Below, in pieces: positions 26,781-35,628 of a stretch of DNA of 64,000 bases. The translations under genes were made by a program, and so were the position numbers. This stretch comes from Neobacillus piezotolerans. Lineage in GTDB: Bacteria; Bacillota; Bacilli; Bacillales; Cytobacillaceae. The notes under the pieces were generated by a model. That model was given only the letters and a program-made list of their open reading frames with translations. It was not told the DNA's origin and ran no database searches. Positions within the stretch are counted from its first letter, which is position 1. Each line of letters opens with the position of its first letter. The stretch is from positions 620,001 through 684,000 of the forward strand of contig NZ_QNQT01000002.1 in NCBI RefSeq assembly GCF_003362805.1, written 5' to 3'.

Positions 26781-28259
26781 TTACTCATCGATATCTTCCT
26801 TTTTCTTCAACTTTTTCATGTTCTTTGGATTGAAACGGATTGGGTTTTTCGTTCGTAAAAAGAGGGGCCTTGTTTTCTGGGCAGTGAACGGAAGCCGAAT
26901 TAGAACATCCTTGTTATCTGTCAGCCTGGGAGGATAAATCGGCTCCATGAACGGCCTGTTCATTGATGTAAGCCTAATTAAATGGGTAAGCATGATGCAA
27001 AAGCAAAGGGTAATCCCAAGCAATCCCCATAGTGAAGCGAATAGTAAAAACGGGAAGCGGATTAGCCGGATTGTATTGCCCATTTTATAAACTGGCGTTG
27101 TAAATGATGCCAGCGCGGCCAGGGCTATCATAATAAGCAATACATTGCTCGTCAGGCCGGCATCTACTGATGCGGTCCCGATGACAATACCGCCAACGAT
27201 GCCGATTGTCTGGCCAACCTTTGTGGGAAGCCGCGCGCCAGCTTCGCGGAGCAGTTCAATCACCAGTTCAAGAAACAACGCCTCGAGAATTGGGGGCAAT
27301 GGGATCAACCTCCGGGAACTGACCAGCGTAGTCAGCAAGTCCTTCGGAATCAATTCGTAGTGAAAGGTCAAGACCGCGACATAAATGGGTGTAATTAATA
27401 CTGAAAATGCAATTGAAAAAAAACGGACAACCCTGAAGAAGGATGCCACCACCCAATTCAGGAAGTAATCATCAAATGAGCTGAAAAACTCGCTAAGTGT
27501 TGTCGGACCAATCAGCGCATGCGGTGATCCATCGACAAGGACTGCCACTTTTCCTTCAGCAAGTATGGCCGCAACCCGGTCGGGCCGTTCGGTATCCAGC
27601 AGCTGCGGGAAAGGGGAGTACCTATTATCGGATATAAGCTGGACAATAAAGGAACTGTCGATGATTGTGTCAAAATCAATCGCCTTAATCCGGTCGGTAA
27701 TCGTTTTAACATTGACCGGATCTGTGATGCCCTCGATATGGAAAACAGCCACCCTTGTTTTTGTCAAAGACCCGATAATAATTTCCTCTGACACGAGCTC
27801 TTTTATCGGCAGCCTTTTACGGATAAGGTTCGTATTGGTCACCAGTGATTCAACAAATGCTTCCTTTGGGCCAATTACGCTGAATTCTACTTCAGGCGCG
27901 GTAATCGACCGGACATTCGCCTCGACCGTTTCAAAAAGGGCGAACTTTCCGGGATCTGAACTGACGGTTAAAAGTAGAAAGCCCCTTAGAACCTTTTCCT
28001 CAAGCTTATCAGGTTTGTCGAGGATTTCGATGCCGGTCATCGGCACAACCGCGGTCACATCGTCAATGAACTCAAAATGCTTCTCGAGCAGGTAGGGAAG
28101 AATGTCTTTCTGTACAACTTTCTCATCGACTAGGGTTGAATAAAAGGAGAGATGAAACAATACCCCCGTCTTCCGATTCGAATATTCTTGCTGCACAAAG
28201 TCGTTCGATCGCAAAATAATTTCCGGCAGCGGCACCTCAACCCCAGCCTTTCGACCCAT
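26781..28259 (-). CDS. gerA: GerAA-family germinant receptor subunit
   Basis: 492 residues: a soluble N-terminal half (DGSPHALIGPTTLSEFFSSF at its end) followed by five or six membrane helices (PLPPILEALFLELVIELLRE is the conserved loop). ATG 28259 has GAGGAGG eight bases upstream; the frame extends eight codons further but without a site. First gene of gerABC. GerAA proteins form pentameric channels that release ions on germination. Confidence 0.92.
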   Translation of the reverse strand: MGRKAGVEVPLPEIILRSNDFVQQEYSNRKTGVLFHLSFYSTLVDEKVVQKDILPYLLEKHFEFIDDVTAVVPMTGIEILDKPDKLEEKVLRGFLLLTVSSDPGKFALFETVEANVRSITAPEVEFSVIGPKEAFVESLVTNTNLIRKRLPIKELVSEEIIIGSLTKTRVAVFHIEGITDPVNVKTITDRIKAIDFDTIIDSSFIVQLISDNRYSPFPQLLDTERPDRVAAILAEGKVAVLVDGSPHALIGPTTLSEFFSSFDDYFLNWVVASFFRVVRFFSIAFSVLITPIYVAVLTFHYELIPKDLLTTLVSSRRLIPLPPILEALFLELVIELLREAGARLPTKVGQTIGIVGGIVIGTASVDAGLTSNVLLIMIALAALASFTTPVYKMGNTIRLIRFPFLLFASLWGLLGITLCFCIMLTHLIRLTSMNRPFMEPIYPPRLTDNKDVLIRLPFTAQKTRPLFLRTKNPIRFNPKNMKKLKKKEDIDE

Positions 28260-28560
28260 CGCCCACACCTCCTCAAACTTCACAAACTTATTATTGCCGG
28301 AAAAGGCAGGATTATGAAAAGGAAAATAGAAAGGGACTGTCCAATTTCAAACATAGGTTATGGAGACATTTTTATAGGGGACGGCCAGAAGGAAAGGTGA
28401 GGGAAGTGGATTCCGGGGAGAGACAACAAAAATAGAGGCGCCGCAGCAGCCTCTATTTAACAATGAAATTAAGCGTTTTTAAACCAGCCTAAAGGAGGGA
28501 CGCACAATACAACGGGTGCATAAATGGATAGGCTGGAGACGGATTGAAGCGTTAAGTAAT
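28260..28560. other. Intergenic region between gerA and the siderophore locus
   Basis: It contains the gerABC promoter, not identified with confidence, and an inverted repeat AAATAGAGGC / GCCTCTATTT at 28431-28459 with a T-run on the minus strand that looks like a second terminator. No gene was supported. Confidence 0.5.
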
Positions 28561-28587
28561 AAAAAGGCATCCACAAAAGCGGATGCC
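28561..28587 (-). terminator. Terminator of the siderophore-binding protein gene
   Basis: On the minus strand GGCATCC, an eight-base loop, GGATGCC and then TTTTTATT. Confidence 0.85.
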
Positions 28588-28653
28588 GAAGCGATTTTAT
28601 ATAGAAAAGGGGAGGGGGACATGCAAAAGGACATGTATTGCGACCGTTCAAAT

Positions 28654-29619
28654 TTACCCGGCAAAAATCTTTTCAATATCGTCAAGCATCAAGTTTGCGG
28701 CGATGACTCCGCCGGCAGTATTCCAGATTGTATCACTGACTTTATGGACATTGCCGCTTTTGGCAACCTCAAGATTTTTGAAAAGAGGGTCTTCAATCCA
28801 TTGCTTTTCGACCTGTGAAGCTTTTCCGTCGCCTTCTTCATATGTGAAATAGAAGAGGATGTCGCCATCCATCGCCGGGATACGTTCCTTTGTTACATTC
28901 TTTTCGGCAAAATCGTCCACATCCTGGCTTTCCGGCCGGGCAAAACCAATTTCCTCAAGGATAACACCGGAGAATGTATCCTTATGGTAAATGCGGACAT
29001 CGCCAGCCATGAAACGGACCATTGAAACCTTCATGTTGAGCTTATCGCCTAGGGTTCCTTTAATGTCCTCGATTCGCTTGCCGTAATCTGCAAGCACTTC
29101 CTTGCCTTTTTCCTCTTTGTCGACAGCCTTCGCATAAAGCTCAAAGTTTTGCTTCCAGTCGCCGCGGAGCGTCTCCGCGAAAACAGTTGGCGCAATTGCG
29201 TTCAGCTGCTCATAAATGGCTTCCTGGCGCATTTTGTTGCCGATGATCAAATCCGGCTTCAATGCGGCAATCGCCTCGACGTTGACCTGGCTTTCGACGC
29301 CGACTACTTTGGTGTCCTGCATATCTTCCTTAATGTGATCGTACCAAGGGTCGCCAGTCCAGGACTGGACAGCGCCGACAGGCTTAACGCCAAGGGCCAG
29401 CAATGCTTCGGTACCTTCGTTTGTTAAAATCACAACGCGCTCGGGAGTCTTTTCAAGGGTGGTTGTTCCCATCGCATGTTCAACTGTATAGCTTTGATTC
29501 TCCCCGGTTTTAGGCTGTTCCTTGCCCTCCGAATTGTCTTTGCCGTTTCCTCCGCAAGCCGCCAGCAGCAGCACAGCGAAAATCGCCATAATCGAGAATA
29601 TGTACTTTATGTTTTTCAT
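28654..29619 (-). CDS. yfiY: Iron-siderophore ABC transporter binding lipoprotein
   Basis: 321 residues. Signal peptide ends in LLLAAC (about residue 22). The FhuD/FecB-type fold begins with MGTTTLEKTPERVVILTNEG and has IAALKPDLIIGNKM. Closest recognised type is YfiY of B. subtilis, which serves hydroxamate/citrate siderophores with the YfiZ-YfhA permeases and YusV ATPase, all present here in order on the other strand. AGGAGG lies before ATG 29619. Substrate identity is inferred. Confidence 0.85.
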   Translation of the reverse strand: MKNIKYIFSIMAIFAVLLLAACGGNGKDNSEGKEQPKTGENQSYTVEHAMGTTTLEKTPERVVILTNEGTEALLALGVKPVGAVQSWTGDPWYDHIKEDMQDTKVVGVESQVNVEAIAALKPDLIIGNKMRQEAIYEQLNAIAPTVFAETLRGDWKQNFELYAKAVDKEEKGKEVLADYGKRIEDIKGTLGDKLNMKVSMVRFMAGDVRIYHKDTFSGVILEEIGFARPESQDVDDFAEKNVTKERIPAMDGDILFYFTYEEGDGKASQVEKQWIEDPLFKNLEVAKSGNVHKVSDTIWNTAGGVIAANLMLDDIEKIFAG

Positions 29620-29657
29620 GATAGGCGTGCCTCCTAAAAAAAAGTGATAGTTGGTAT

Positions 29658-29672
29658 TGATAATCATTTTCA
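29658..29672. promoter_or_regulatory. Fur box
   Basis: TGATAATCATTTTCA matches the 7-1-7 Fur pattern TGATAAT-n-ATTATCA with one mismatch. It lies about 40 bases upstream of the binding-protein start. Confidence 0.8.
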
Positions 29673-29720
29673 ATGACATCACCATCATAGAATGATAAAA
29701 TAGACCTGTCAATATCTAAT

Positions 29721-29735
29721 TGAAAATAATTCTCA
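29721..29735. promoter_or_regulatory. Fur box, second copy
   Basis: TGAAAATAATTCTCA, two mismatches to the 7-1-7 consensus, in the middle of the divergent promoter region. Confidence 0.65.
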
Positions 29736-29795
29736 AGTATAAGGCGGAAGTGTGAACGGCTGTTTGGCTGTTTTGTGAAAAGTCGAACTTTCAAA

Positions 29796-29816
29796 TGAAA
29801 ATGATTCTCAGAATCA
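29796..29816. promoter_or_regulatory. Overlapping Fur boxes upstream of the permease operon
   Basis: Two 7-1-7 sites overlap by nine bases: TGAAAATGATTCTCA (29796-29810) and the perfect palindrome TGATTCTCAGAATCA (29802-29816). They abut a TTGACA at 29817. Confidence 0.8.
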
Positions 29817-29845
29817 TTGACACTCATATGGAGCCCCTTTAGACT
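29817..29845 (+). promoter_or_regulatory. Promoter of the siderophore permease operon
   Basis: TTGACA (29817-29822), 17-base spacer, TAGACT (29840-29845). The overlapping Fur boxes directly upstream would block RNA polymerase under iron-replete conditions. Confidence 0.55.
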
Positions 29846-29890
29846 AGAATGTAATGATTGCAGAATGTTAATGTGGGAAAGGTTTTTGCT

Positions 29891-30898
29891 ATGGTCCTCC
29901 TGAAAAATAAAGGCATGAAATGGCTTGGCCTATTAGCCGCTATTTTAATGCTGCTTGCCCTGATGGCGGCAAGCATTGTGTTCGGCTACACCGACACAAC
30001 AATTAAAATGGCCATCGATACATTTACTAATTTCAATGGATCCAATGAACATATAATCATTGAATCGGTCCGTCTGCCGCGCGCGCTCATCGCCGCAGCG
30101 GTCGGGGCGAGCCTTGGCGTGGCGGGGGTGCTCCTCCAGACCCTGACGAAAAACCCCTTGGCATCGCCGGACATTTTTGGCGTCAATGCCGGTGCCGGAA
30201 TGATGGTCGTCATCGCTGTCACACTTCTTAAAGTGGACAGCATCCAGGCATTCACCTGGCTGTCTTTTTTCGGAGCCGCGGCTGCCGCAATCGGCGTATA
30301 CGCGGTCGGATCATTTGGGCGCGAAGGGCTGACGCCGATGAAGCTGACACTTGCTGGTGCCGCGCTTACCGCTATGTTCGCGAGTTTTACCCAAGGGCTG
30401 CTCGTCCTGAACGAAGCGGCGCTTGAACAGGTGTTATTCTGGCTCGCCGGCTCCGTTGCCGGACGAGAACTGGACAACCTCGTTGCCGTGCTTCCTTACC
30501 TGGCTATCGGCTGGATCGGTTCACTGCTGATCGCATCGAAAATGAATGTCCTGTCGATGGGCGAGGATGTGGCGAAAGGCCTTGGCCTGAACACGGCTTT
30601 TGTTAAAATTGGCATCGGGATTCTTGTCATCCTGCTCGCCGGCGGGGCGGTCGCGGTTGCCGGGCCGATCGGATTTATCGGCATCGTCATACCTCACGTA
30701 ACCCGCTCGATCGTGGGCATTGACCACCGCTGGGTCATCCCGTACGCCGCGCTTCTTGGAGCCATGCTTTTACTGGCAGCGGATATCGGCTCTCGGTACC
30801 TGCTCATGCCGCAGGAGGTTCCAGTCGGCGTCACAACCGCAATCATCGGCACCCCATTTTTCATTTATATCGCGAGAAGGGGGTTTAACAGCCGATGA
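29891..30898 (+). CDS. yfiZ: Iron-siderophore ABC transporter permease 1
   Basis: 335 residues, FecCD family, nine to ten membrane helices. LPRALIAAAVGASLGVAGVLLQ, NPLASPDIFGVNAGAG and GPIGFIGIVIPHVTRSIVG are family signatures; the last lies at the ATPase contact loop. ATG 29891 has GGGAAAGG eight bases upstream; an in-frame TTG at 29858 lacks one. It pairs with the next permease through an ATGA overlap. Confidence 0.88.
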   Translation: MVLLKNKGMKWLGLLAAILMLLALMAASIVFGYTDTTIKMAIDTFTNFNGSNEHIIIESVRLPRALIAAAVGASLGVAGVLLQTLTKNPLASPDIFGVNAGAGMMVVIAVTLLKVDSIQAFTWLSFFGAAAAAIGVYAVGSFGREGLTPMKLTLAGAALTAMFASFTQGLLVLNEAALEQVLFWLAGSVAGRELDNLVAVLPYLAIGWIGSLLIASKMNVLSMGEDVAKGLGLNTAFVKIGIGILVILLAGGAVAVAGPIGFIGIVIPHVTRSIVGIDHRWVIPYAALLGAMLLLAADIGSRYLLMPQEVPVGVTTAIIGTPFFIYIARRGFNSR

Positions 30899-31950
30899 GC
30901 CAATTTAGGAATATGCGTATTTTCAAAGGAAAAGTTTCCTTCCTCCTTGATAAAAAAGCACTGTTAATCTTTTCGGGTCTTGCGCTTGCCGCTTTCGCCA
31001 TTTTCGTGGCCAGCACGGCAATGGGAGAAATGAAAATTAGCCCGCTTACGGTACTCCAGGTATTTTTTGGCGGCGGGACCGAAATGGACCAGCTAATCAT
31101 AAAATCGTTCCGCCTGCCGCGCATCATCATCGCGCTTACAGTCGGCATGGGGCTCGCCGTTGCGGGGGGCATCCTGCAGGGAATGATCCGCAACCCGCTG
31201 GCATCGCCGGATATCCTTGGGATAACGGGCGGGGCTTCGGTCGCCGTCGTTGGCTTCCTTGCTGTATTCAGTGATAGAAGCAACGCCCTGACCGTCAGCA
31301 TTGCCTGGCTCCCGGTCGCCGCGTTCATCGGCGCCGCGGCAGCTGCCTTCCTTGTTTACATTCTTGCATGGAAAAACGGCGTCTCGCCAATCCGCCTCGT
31401 CCTGGTTGGGATTGGGCTGATGGCGTTAATGAAAGCATTGACAACCCTAATGATGATACTCGGGCCTATTTATCAGGCCAGCCAGGCAAATATTTGGATT
31501 ACCGGAACCGTATACGGCTCGACATGGGCGAACGTTTCAATCGCAATGCCGGCCACGGTCATATTAATAGTACTAGCCATTATTTCCGCGAGAAACCTGA
31601 ACCTTCAGGAACTTGGTGATAATGTCGCGACCGGGCTTGGTTCACGTGTACAGAAGCAGCGATTTGCCCTCCTCGCGATTTCGACCGGACTGATTGGGAC
31701 ATCCGTTGCGTTCGCGGGCGGCATCGGATTCGTTGGCCTCATGGCTCCGCACATGGCGCGCAGGCTTGTCGGATCATCCTTCGGGGCACTGATTCCTGTA
31801 TCAGCCCTGCTTGGCGGAATACTCGTCATGGCCGCGGATCTAATCGGAAGAACGATGTTTTCCCCACTCGAAGTACCAGCCGGTGTCTTCACCGCGGGAA
31901 TCGGGGCGCCATACTTCATCTATCTTCTTTTTAAAACAAGGAACCAGTAA
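30895..31950 (+). CDS. yfhA: Iron-siderophore ABC transporter permease 2
   Basis: 351 residues, second FecCD-family subunit with LPRIIIALTVGMGLAVAGGI, NPLASPDILGITGGASV and GGIGFVGLMAPHMARRLVG. Forms a heterodimer with the preceding protein; the two genes overlap by four bases, which supports equal synthesis. Confidence 0.88.
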   Translation: MSQFRNMRIFKGKVSFLLDKKALLIFSGLALAAFAIFVASTAMGEMKISPLTVLQVFFGGGTEMDQLIIKSFRLPRIIIALTVGMGLAVAGGILQGMIRNPLASPDILGITGGASVAVVGFLAVFSDRSNALTVSIAWLPVAAFIGAAAAAFLVYILAWKNGVSPIRLVLVGIGLMALMKALTTLMMILGPIYQASQANIWITGTVYGSTWANVSIAMPATVILIVLAIISARNLNLQELGDNVATGLGSRVQKQRFALLAISTGLIGTSVAFAGGIGFVGLMAPHMARRLVGSSFGALIPVSALLGGILVMAADLIGRTMFSPLEVPAGVFTAGIGAPYFIYLLFKTRNQ

Positions 31951-32078
31951 GTAAGGGCGCGAAAGAAATTCTAAATAAAGCAACTTGGTCATATTAAAAA
32001 ACAAGGCAAATAAAATAAGCGATGCTACAAAAAGCCATTGGAACAAAACGCGATAACGTGTAAAGGAGCTGTCTGAAA

Positions 32079-32906
32079 TTGACGCAAGCGCAAGCGATTG
32101 AAACGAAAGAACTGTCCCTTTCCTACGGAGATACATTGATCATAAAGGAACTCGACCTGAAAATCCCAAAAGGAGAAATCACTGTTTTCATCGGAGGGAA
32201 TGGCTGTGGGAAATCGACGCTTCTCCGTTCAATTGCGCGACTGCTGAAACCAAAATCAGGGACAGTCCTGCTGGAAGGAAAGGCGATTTCTAAGCTATCA
32301 ACCAGGGAAGTCGCCAAAAATATGGCGATCCTCCCGCAGACGCCTGTCGCGCCGGAAGGATTGACCGTCCTCCAGCTAGTAAAACAAGGCCGCTATCCGT
32401 ATCAATCCTGGCTGAAGCAATGGTCCGAAGAGGATGAGCAGAAAGTCAACGATGCATTGAAGGCAACGGGCCTTGCGGAATTGAAGGACCGCCCCGTCGA
32501 TTCTTTGTCAGGCGGCCAAAGGCAGCGGGCCTGGATTGCGATGACACTCGCGCAGGACACGGATATCCTGCTTCTTGACGAGCCGACGACTTACCTCGAC
32601 ATGACTCATCAAATTGAAATCCTTGATTTGCTTTTCGATTTGAACGAGCGTGAAAACCGGACAATTGTCATGGTTCTCCACGACCTGAACCTTGCCTGCC
32701 GGTACGCCCATAACATCGTCGCCATCAAGGACAAGAAAATTTATGCGCAGGGCCGTCCCGAAGTCGTCGTCAACTGCTCTCTCGTCAAAAACGTATTCGG
32801 CATGGAATGTGAGGTCACGATGGACCCGCTTTTCGGAACGCCGCTCTGCATACCATACGGTAAAGGCCGCTGCATTTTTAAAAAAACCGTCGCCGCCAAT
32901 GGCTAA
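32079..32906 (+). CDS. yusV: Iron-siderophore ABC transporter ATP-binding protein
   Basis: 275 residues, very close to YusV: Walker A GGNGCGKST, TVLQLVKQGRYPYQSWLKQW, signature LSGGQRQRAWIAMTLAQD, Walker B ILLLDEPTTYLD and VLHDLNLACRYAHNI. Start TTG 32079 with AAAGGAG upstream. YusV is known as a shared ATPase for several siderophore systems; here it sits beside the permeases. The C-terminal 30 residues (MDPLFGTPLCIPYGKGR) are the usual YusV extension. Confidence 0.9.
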   Translation: MTQAQAIETKELSLSYGDTLIIKELDLKIPKGEITVFIGGNGCGKSTLLRSIARLLKPKSGTVLLEGKAISKLSTREVAKNMAILPQTPVAPEGLTVLQLVKQGRYPYQSWLKQWSEEDEQKVNDALKATGLAELKDRPVDSLSGGQRQRAWIAMTLAQDTDILLLDEPTTYLDMTHQIEILDLLFDLNERENRTIVMVLHDLNLACRYAHNIVAIKDKKIYAQGRPEVVVNCSLVKNVFGMECEVTMDPLFGTPLCIPYGKGRCIFKKTVAANG

Positions 32907-32916
32907 AATTAGTTCA

Positions 32917-33015
32917 GTGCCCGAACAGCAGTGTTCAGCGGATCGTTCGGTCACTAAAGGAAGATTTGGTGCCCGAACAGCAGTCGGCAACCTGTCGTTC
33001 GGTAACTAAAAGACG
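32917..33015. repeat. Tandem 52-bp hairpin repeat
   Basis: GTGCCCGAACAGCAGT occurs at 32917-32932 and 32969-32984, exactly 52 bases apart. Each unit also carries TCGTTCGGT and ACTAAA, so each folds (AGTGCCCGAAC with GTTCGGTCACT in unit 1; CCGAAC with GTTCGG in unit 2). It lies between the ATPase gene and the reductase gene and could affect read-through or mRNA stability. Confidence 0.8.
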
Positions 33016-33056
33016 GTATAGTGCCTTGCACTCTTATTTAGGAAGGGGGAGTTTGT

Positions 33057-33866
33057 TTGGCAGTTGATTCGCATTTTTTCGTGAGTGCTGGCGAAAAGGC
33101 GGTCCTCGAGGGATTCCGTTTTTCGGACGAGCCGATGGAAGGAATGATTTCCGCAAATAGCCTGCTGGATCCGGAGGAGATGCATTCGTTCATTCAACGA
33201 CTAAAGTTGACGTTCCAGACGGATTCAGATAAAGTGGCAGCATCGGTTTTCATGAAGCGGTATGCGTTTCTAGCAGTGATTGCCCTTTACACGATGAGTG
33301 CTTGGAACAAAAAGCTCGATGTCCGTCCAGAAAACATTTTTTTCGAGCCGCCCGCGGATGAGCCGAAGTGGCTTCCGAAGTTTTACCTGAAAAACACCCA
33401 GTCAGTGGCATGGAACTCCGAAGACCGCCAAACCCTTTTCCAGAAAGGAATTGCAGATTTGTTCACCAGCCACATTAACCCGGTTATCGAAATGCTCGCG
33501 AAAACCACTGGAGTGTCAAAACTAATCCTCTGGGAAAACGTGGCCATATACATGTTATGGCTGTATGAATCAAAGCTTGAAAGTACGCCAAATGCCGCCG
33601 ACGACCTGGACTTTATCTTCAAAAAGGCGGAAGGGAAGTTGTTCGGCCGATATAACCGGAACCCGATCAACAAATTTTACACCGAAAAAACATATGTGGA
33701 CGATTTGGACGAACTGATCCGGATCCGCCAGACATGCTGCTTCTCATATTTAACAGGCGAAAAGGCCGCGCGCTGCAAAACGTGCCCGTGCCGGAAACTT
33801 GAAATGGAAGGGAAATGCTCAAATGGACCAGAAGACGTTTGCGATGCAGTTCGAAGCCTTACTTGA
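33057..33866 (+). CDS. FhuF-like ferric siderophore reductase
   Basis: 269 residues. The C terminus contains RQTCCFSYLTGEKAARCKTC, a CC-x11-C-x2-C motif close to the CC-x10-C-x2-C 2Fe-2S ligand set of FhuF. FhuF-type proteins reduce ferric siderophores in the cytoplasm to free iron. TTG 33057 has GGAAGGGGGA upstream. Position after the siderophore importer supports the role. The spacing of one extra residue within the cysteine motif is a small departure from the E. coli protein. Confidence 0.75.
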   Translation: MAVDSHFFVSAGEKAVLEGFRFSDEPMEGMISANSLLDPEEMHSFIQRLKLTFQTDSDKVAASVFMKRYAFLAVIALYTMSAWNKKLDVRPENIFFEPPADEPKWLPKFYLKNTQSVAWNSEDRQTLFQKGIADLFTSHINPVIEMLAKTTGVSKLILWENVAIYMLWLYESKLESTPNAADDLDFIFKKAEGKLFGRYNRNPINKFYTEKTYVDDLDELIRIRQTCCFSYLTGEKAARCKTCPCRKLEMEGKCSNGPEDVCDAVRSLT

Positions 33867-34080
33867 AAAATATGCCGAACTCCTCGTCGGAACCTCAGAC
33901 AAGGACATTACCGAAAAAGTGAAAATGTATGCCATCTACACTCACATCGCCAAAACGATGCCGGCCCTCGCCAAGCATTGGAACGCTCTCTATCCGGATG
34001 CGAAGGATGGCATGAAGGCGATTATGGAGGAAATAAAAAAGCTGAACGAAGAGCATAGGAACACAAAGCCCACTCCCTGA
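33823..34080 (+). CDS. yusU: YusU-like DUF2573 protein
   Basis: 85 residues, helical, starting MDQKTFAMQFEALLEKYAEL. This matches the YusU family, whose gene also neighbours yusV in B. subtilis. GGAAGGG lies about 12 bases before ATG 33823, inside the reductase gene (44-base overlap in another frame). Function unknown; conserved linkage suggests a part in iron-siderophore handling. Confidence 0.75.
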   Translation: MDQKTFAMQFEALLEKYAELLVGTSDKDITEKVKMYAIYTHIAKTMPALAKHWNALYPDAKDGMKAIMEEIKKLNEEHRNTKPTP

Positions 34081-34108
34081 ACCATAGGGTGTGGGCCATT
34101 TTTTTTTA
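34068..34108 (+). terminator. Terminator of the siderophore locus
   Basis: GCCCACTCCCT and AGGGTGTGGGC pair around the YusU stop codon and are followed by nine T after a short CAT. Confidence 0.85.
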
Positions 34109-34340
34109 AAAAGAAGAAGGTCTTAGGTATACAACTCGCAGAGTAAATGGTAAAATTAGGTAATTGTTGAATGTGACAGTGAAAAGGATCCCGTATGCCG
34201 ATCATTTGCTGGACATCGAACCGCGAAATACGCGATTGTCGCTTTTCTGAAATGGAATAAGCGATTGAAACGCCGGTGGATTTTTTAGGGTAAAACGTCA
34301 AGCATGTATGTACCCGGCATTTTAAACAAAGGAGCGGATT

Positions 34341-34574
34341 ATGAGAATTTTTTTAATTGCTGTATTGATGAGCTTTGTCGGCGGAGCCCTATTGCTGCTA
34401 GGACCGATTGGAGGCATCATCGCGTTCGGCATCGTTACCGCACTGTTGATTGAGCTGCTGATTATTTTAAAAGACGTAGAATTCAGAGTATCTAGGCTGG
34501 GCCCAAAACGGGATAAGGTAAAGGAATTTGTGGAGGAAATCCTGCTGAAAAAGGATGACGTTGATTTAAACTAA
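34341..34574 (+). CDS. Small membrane protein (77 residues)
   Basis: Two hydrophobic stretches (residues 3-20 and 22-42) followed by a charged coiled tail (KRDKVKEFVEEILLKKDD). AAAGGAG precedes the ATG and a terminator follows. No family recognised. Confidence 0.7.
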   Translation: MRIFLIAVLMSFVGGALLLLGPIGGIIAFGIVTALLIELLIILKDVEFRVSRLGPKRDKVKEFVEEILLKKDDVDLN

Positions 34575-34595
34575 CCCGGTCTAATAACCATCCAA

Positions 34596-34629
34596 TTGAA
34601 AAAGCCCCCAACCGGAGGCTTCATTTTTT
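34596..34629 (+). terminator. Terminator after the small membrane protein
   Basis: AAGCCCCC, AACC loop, GGAGGCTT (one mismatch), then CATTTTTTT. Confidence 0.65.
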
Positions 34630-34657
34630 TGCCCATCGTACGGTGGGGGCATCCGCA

Positions 34658-34719
34658 CTATTGCACATTATCGCCGTACCCCATTGGTATTCCAAAACTA
34701 TTGCACATTACCGCCATAA
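34658..34719. repeat. Direct repeat duplicating the 3' end of a coat gene
   Basis: CTATTGCACATTA, C or T, CGCC occurs at 34658-34675 and 34698-34715, exactly 40 bases apart. The second copy is the last codons and stop of the CotF-like gene; the first is a near-copy of the same tail (YG-G/D-NVQ stop), suggesting a remnant of a paralogue or slippage. Confidence 0.6.
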
Positions 34720-35030
34720 GGAAGCTGGTCGCGGTAGCCGGAGAATTGCTGGGCCTTCTTTTGCAGCGACTGTGCCTGGGCCGGCTCAACCTTGTACCAG
34801 CCTTCCTGGAACATCAAATTGTACAAATGGCGCTGCAAATTTTGCGTCTCCGTGTACATATCGAGCACGTCCTTGTACAGGCCCATGTGGCTCGCCTCGT
34901 TCAAAAATACATCATAGCCGTGGGTCATATACTTCTCGGTCGCAAGCAAATCGTTGATAAAATCGCGGTCGTTCATTGATGGATTCTTTTCGACCTGTGT
35001 CGGCTGGTTTGAAATCGAATTATTGCTCAT
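34698..35030 (-). CDS. CotF-like spore coat protein
   Basis: 110 residues. MNDRDFINDLLATEKYMTHG and LYKDVLDMYTETQNLQRHLY are typical of the ferritin-like CotF family of spore coat proteins. AGGAGGAGCGGACG precedes ATG 35030. It is the second gene of a pair with a related protein 12 bases upstream. Expected expression is late in the mother cell; no promoter was identified. Confidence 0.85.
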   Translation of the reverse strand: MSNNSISNQPTQVEKNPSMNDRDFINDLLATEKYMTHGYDVFLNEASHMGLYKDVLDMYTETQNLQRHLYNLMFQEGWYKVEPAQAQSLQKKAQQFSGYRDQLPYGGNVQ

Positions 35031-35042
35031 CGTCCGCTCCTC

Positions 35043-35324
35043 CTATTGCTGCATATACTGCTGCGCGTTTTGGTTTTCATGGGCGCTCAAATGGCCAAGG
35101 ATTTTCTCATAATGCCGCTGGTGCATCTGCCCAACCTTTTCAGCCTCTGCCCGCATCGCCTCAATCTGGCAATGCTGCGCGTAAAAATGCGCCTTTTTCG
35201 CCGCCAGCAAATTCCATGTCAGCATATCCGTCAAATACAGCTCATCCTTGCCCGACAACACATTCGGCGGCTGCTGCATATACCCCTGCTGATTCTGCAT
35301 ACCCTGATTCTGCTGCTGTTGCAT
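35043..35324 (-). CDS. CotF-related spore coat protein
   Basis: 93 residues. Gln-rich N terminus (MQQQQNQGMQNQQGYMQQ) then LSGKDELYLTDMLTWNLLAA and YAQHCQIEAMRAEAEKVGQM, the CotF-type helical bundle. ATG 35324 has AGGAGG eight bases upstream. First gene of the coat pair. Confidence 0.82.
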   Translation of the reverse strand: MQQQQNQGMQNQQGYMQQPPNVLSGKDELYLTDMLTWNLLAAKKAHFYAQHCQIEAMRAEAEKVGQMHQRHYEKILGHLSAHENQNAQQYMQQ

Positions 35325-35583
35325 AACTAAAACCTCCTGAACAAAATAATCCCGCATCCGTTAACATCCCCAATGGCTTGGGAAATATTCGGGGAATGAG
35401 AAATTCATAGAAGCGAGATCAACTGTTCCTTTGTGGTTTTGAAAAGGAAGAATGAGGTTTTATTATGTGTTGAAGTTGAAAAACTCCTCCTTTAAAGTAC
35501 AAGGAATAGTTCGAGGAAAGTGGAATCGATTGATATGGGTTTTCCCAAGTGCCATTTTTCGGCAAGTTATTGTATAATTAAAT
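35325..35583. other. Intergenic upstream of the LexA box
   Basis: It contains the promoter of the coat pair on one side and TATAAT at 35573-35578 on the other. The latter has no good -35 at 17 bases (TGCCAT). Nothing else recognised. Confidence 0.4.
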
Positions 35584-35597
35584 CGAACATATGTTCT
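35584..35597 (+). promoter_or_regulatory. LexA (SOS) box
   Basis: CGAACATATGTTCT matches 13 of 14 positions of the Bacillus LexA consensus (CGAAC, four bases, GTTYC). It begins five bases after a TATAAT, so bound LexA would block transcription of the downstream micro-genes. Confidence 0.75.
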
Positions 35598-35628
35598 ACT
35601 TGTGTTTTTGAATGGAGGATAAGGATCG

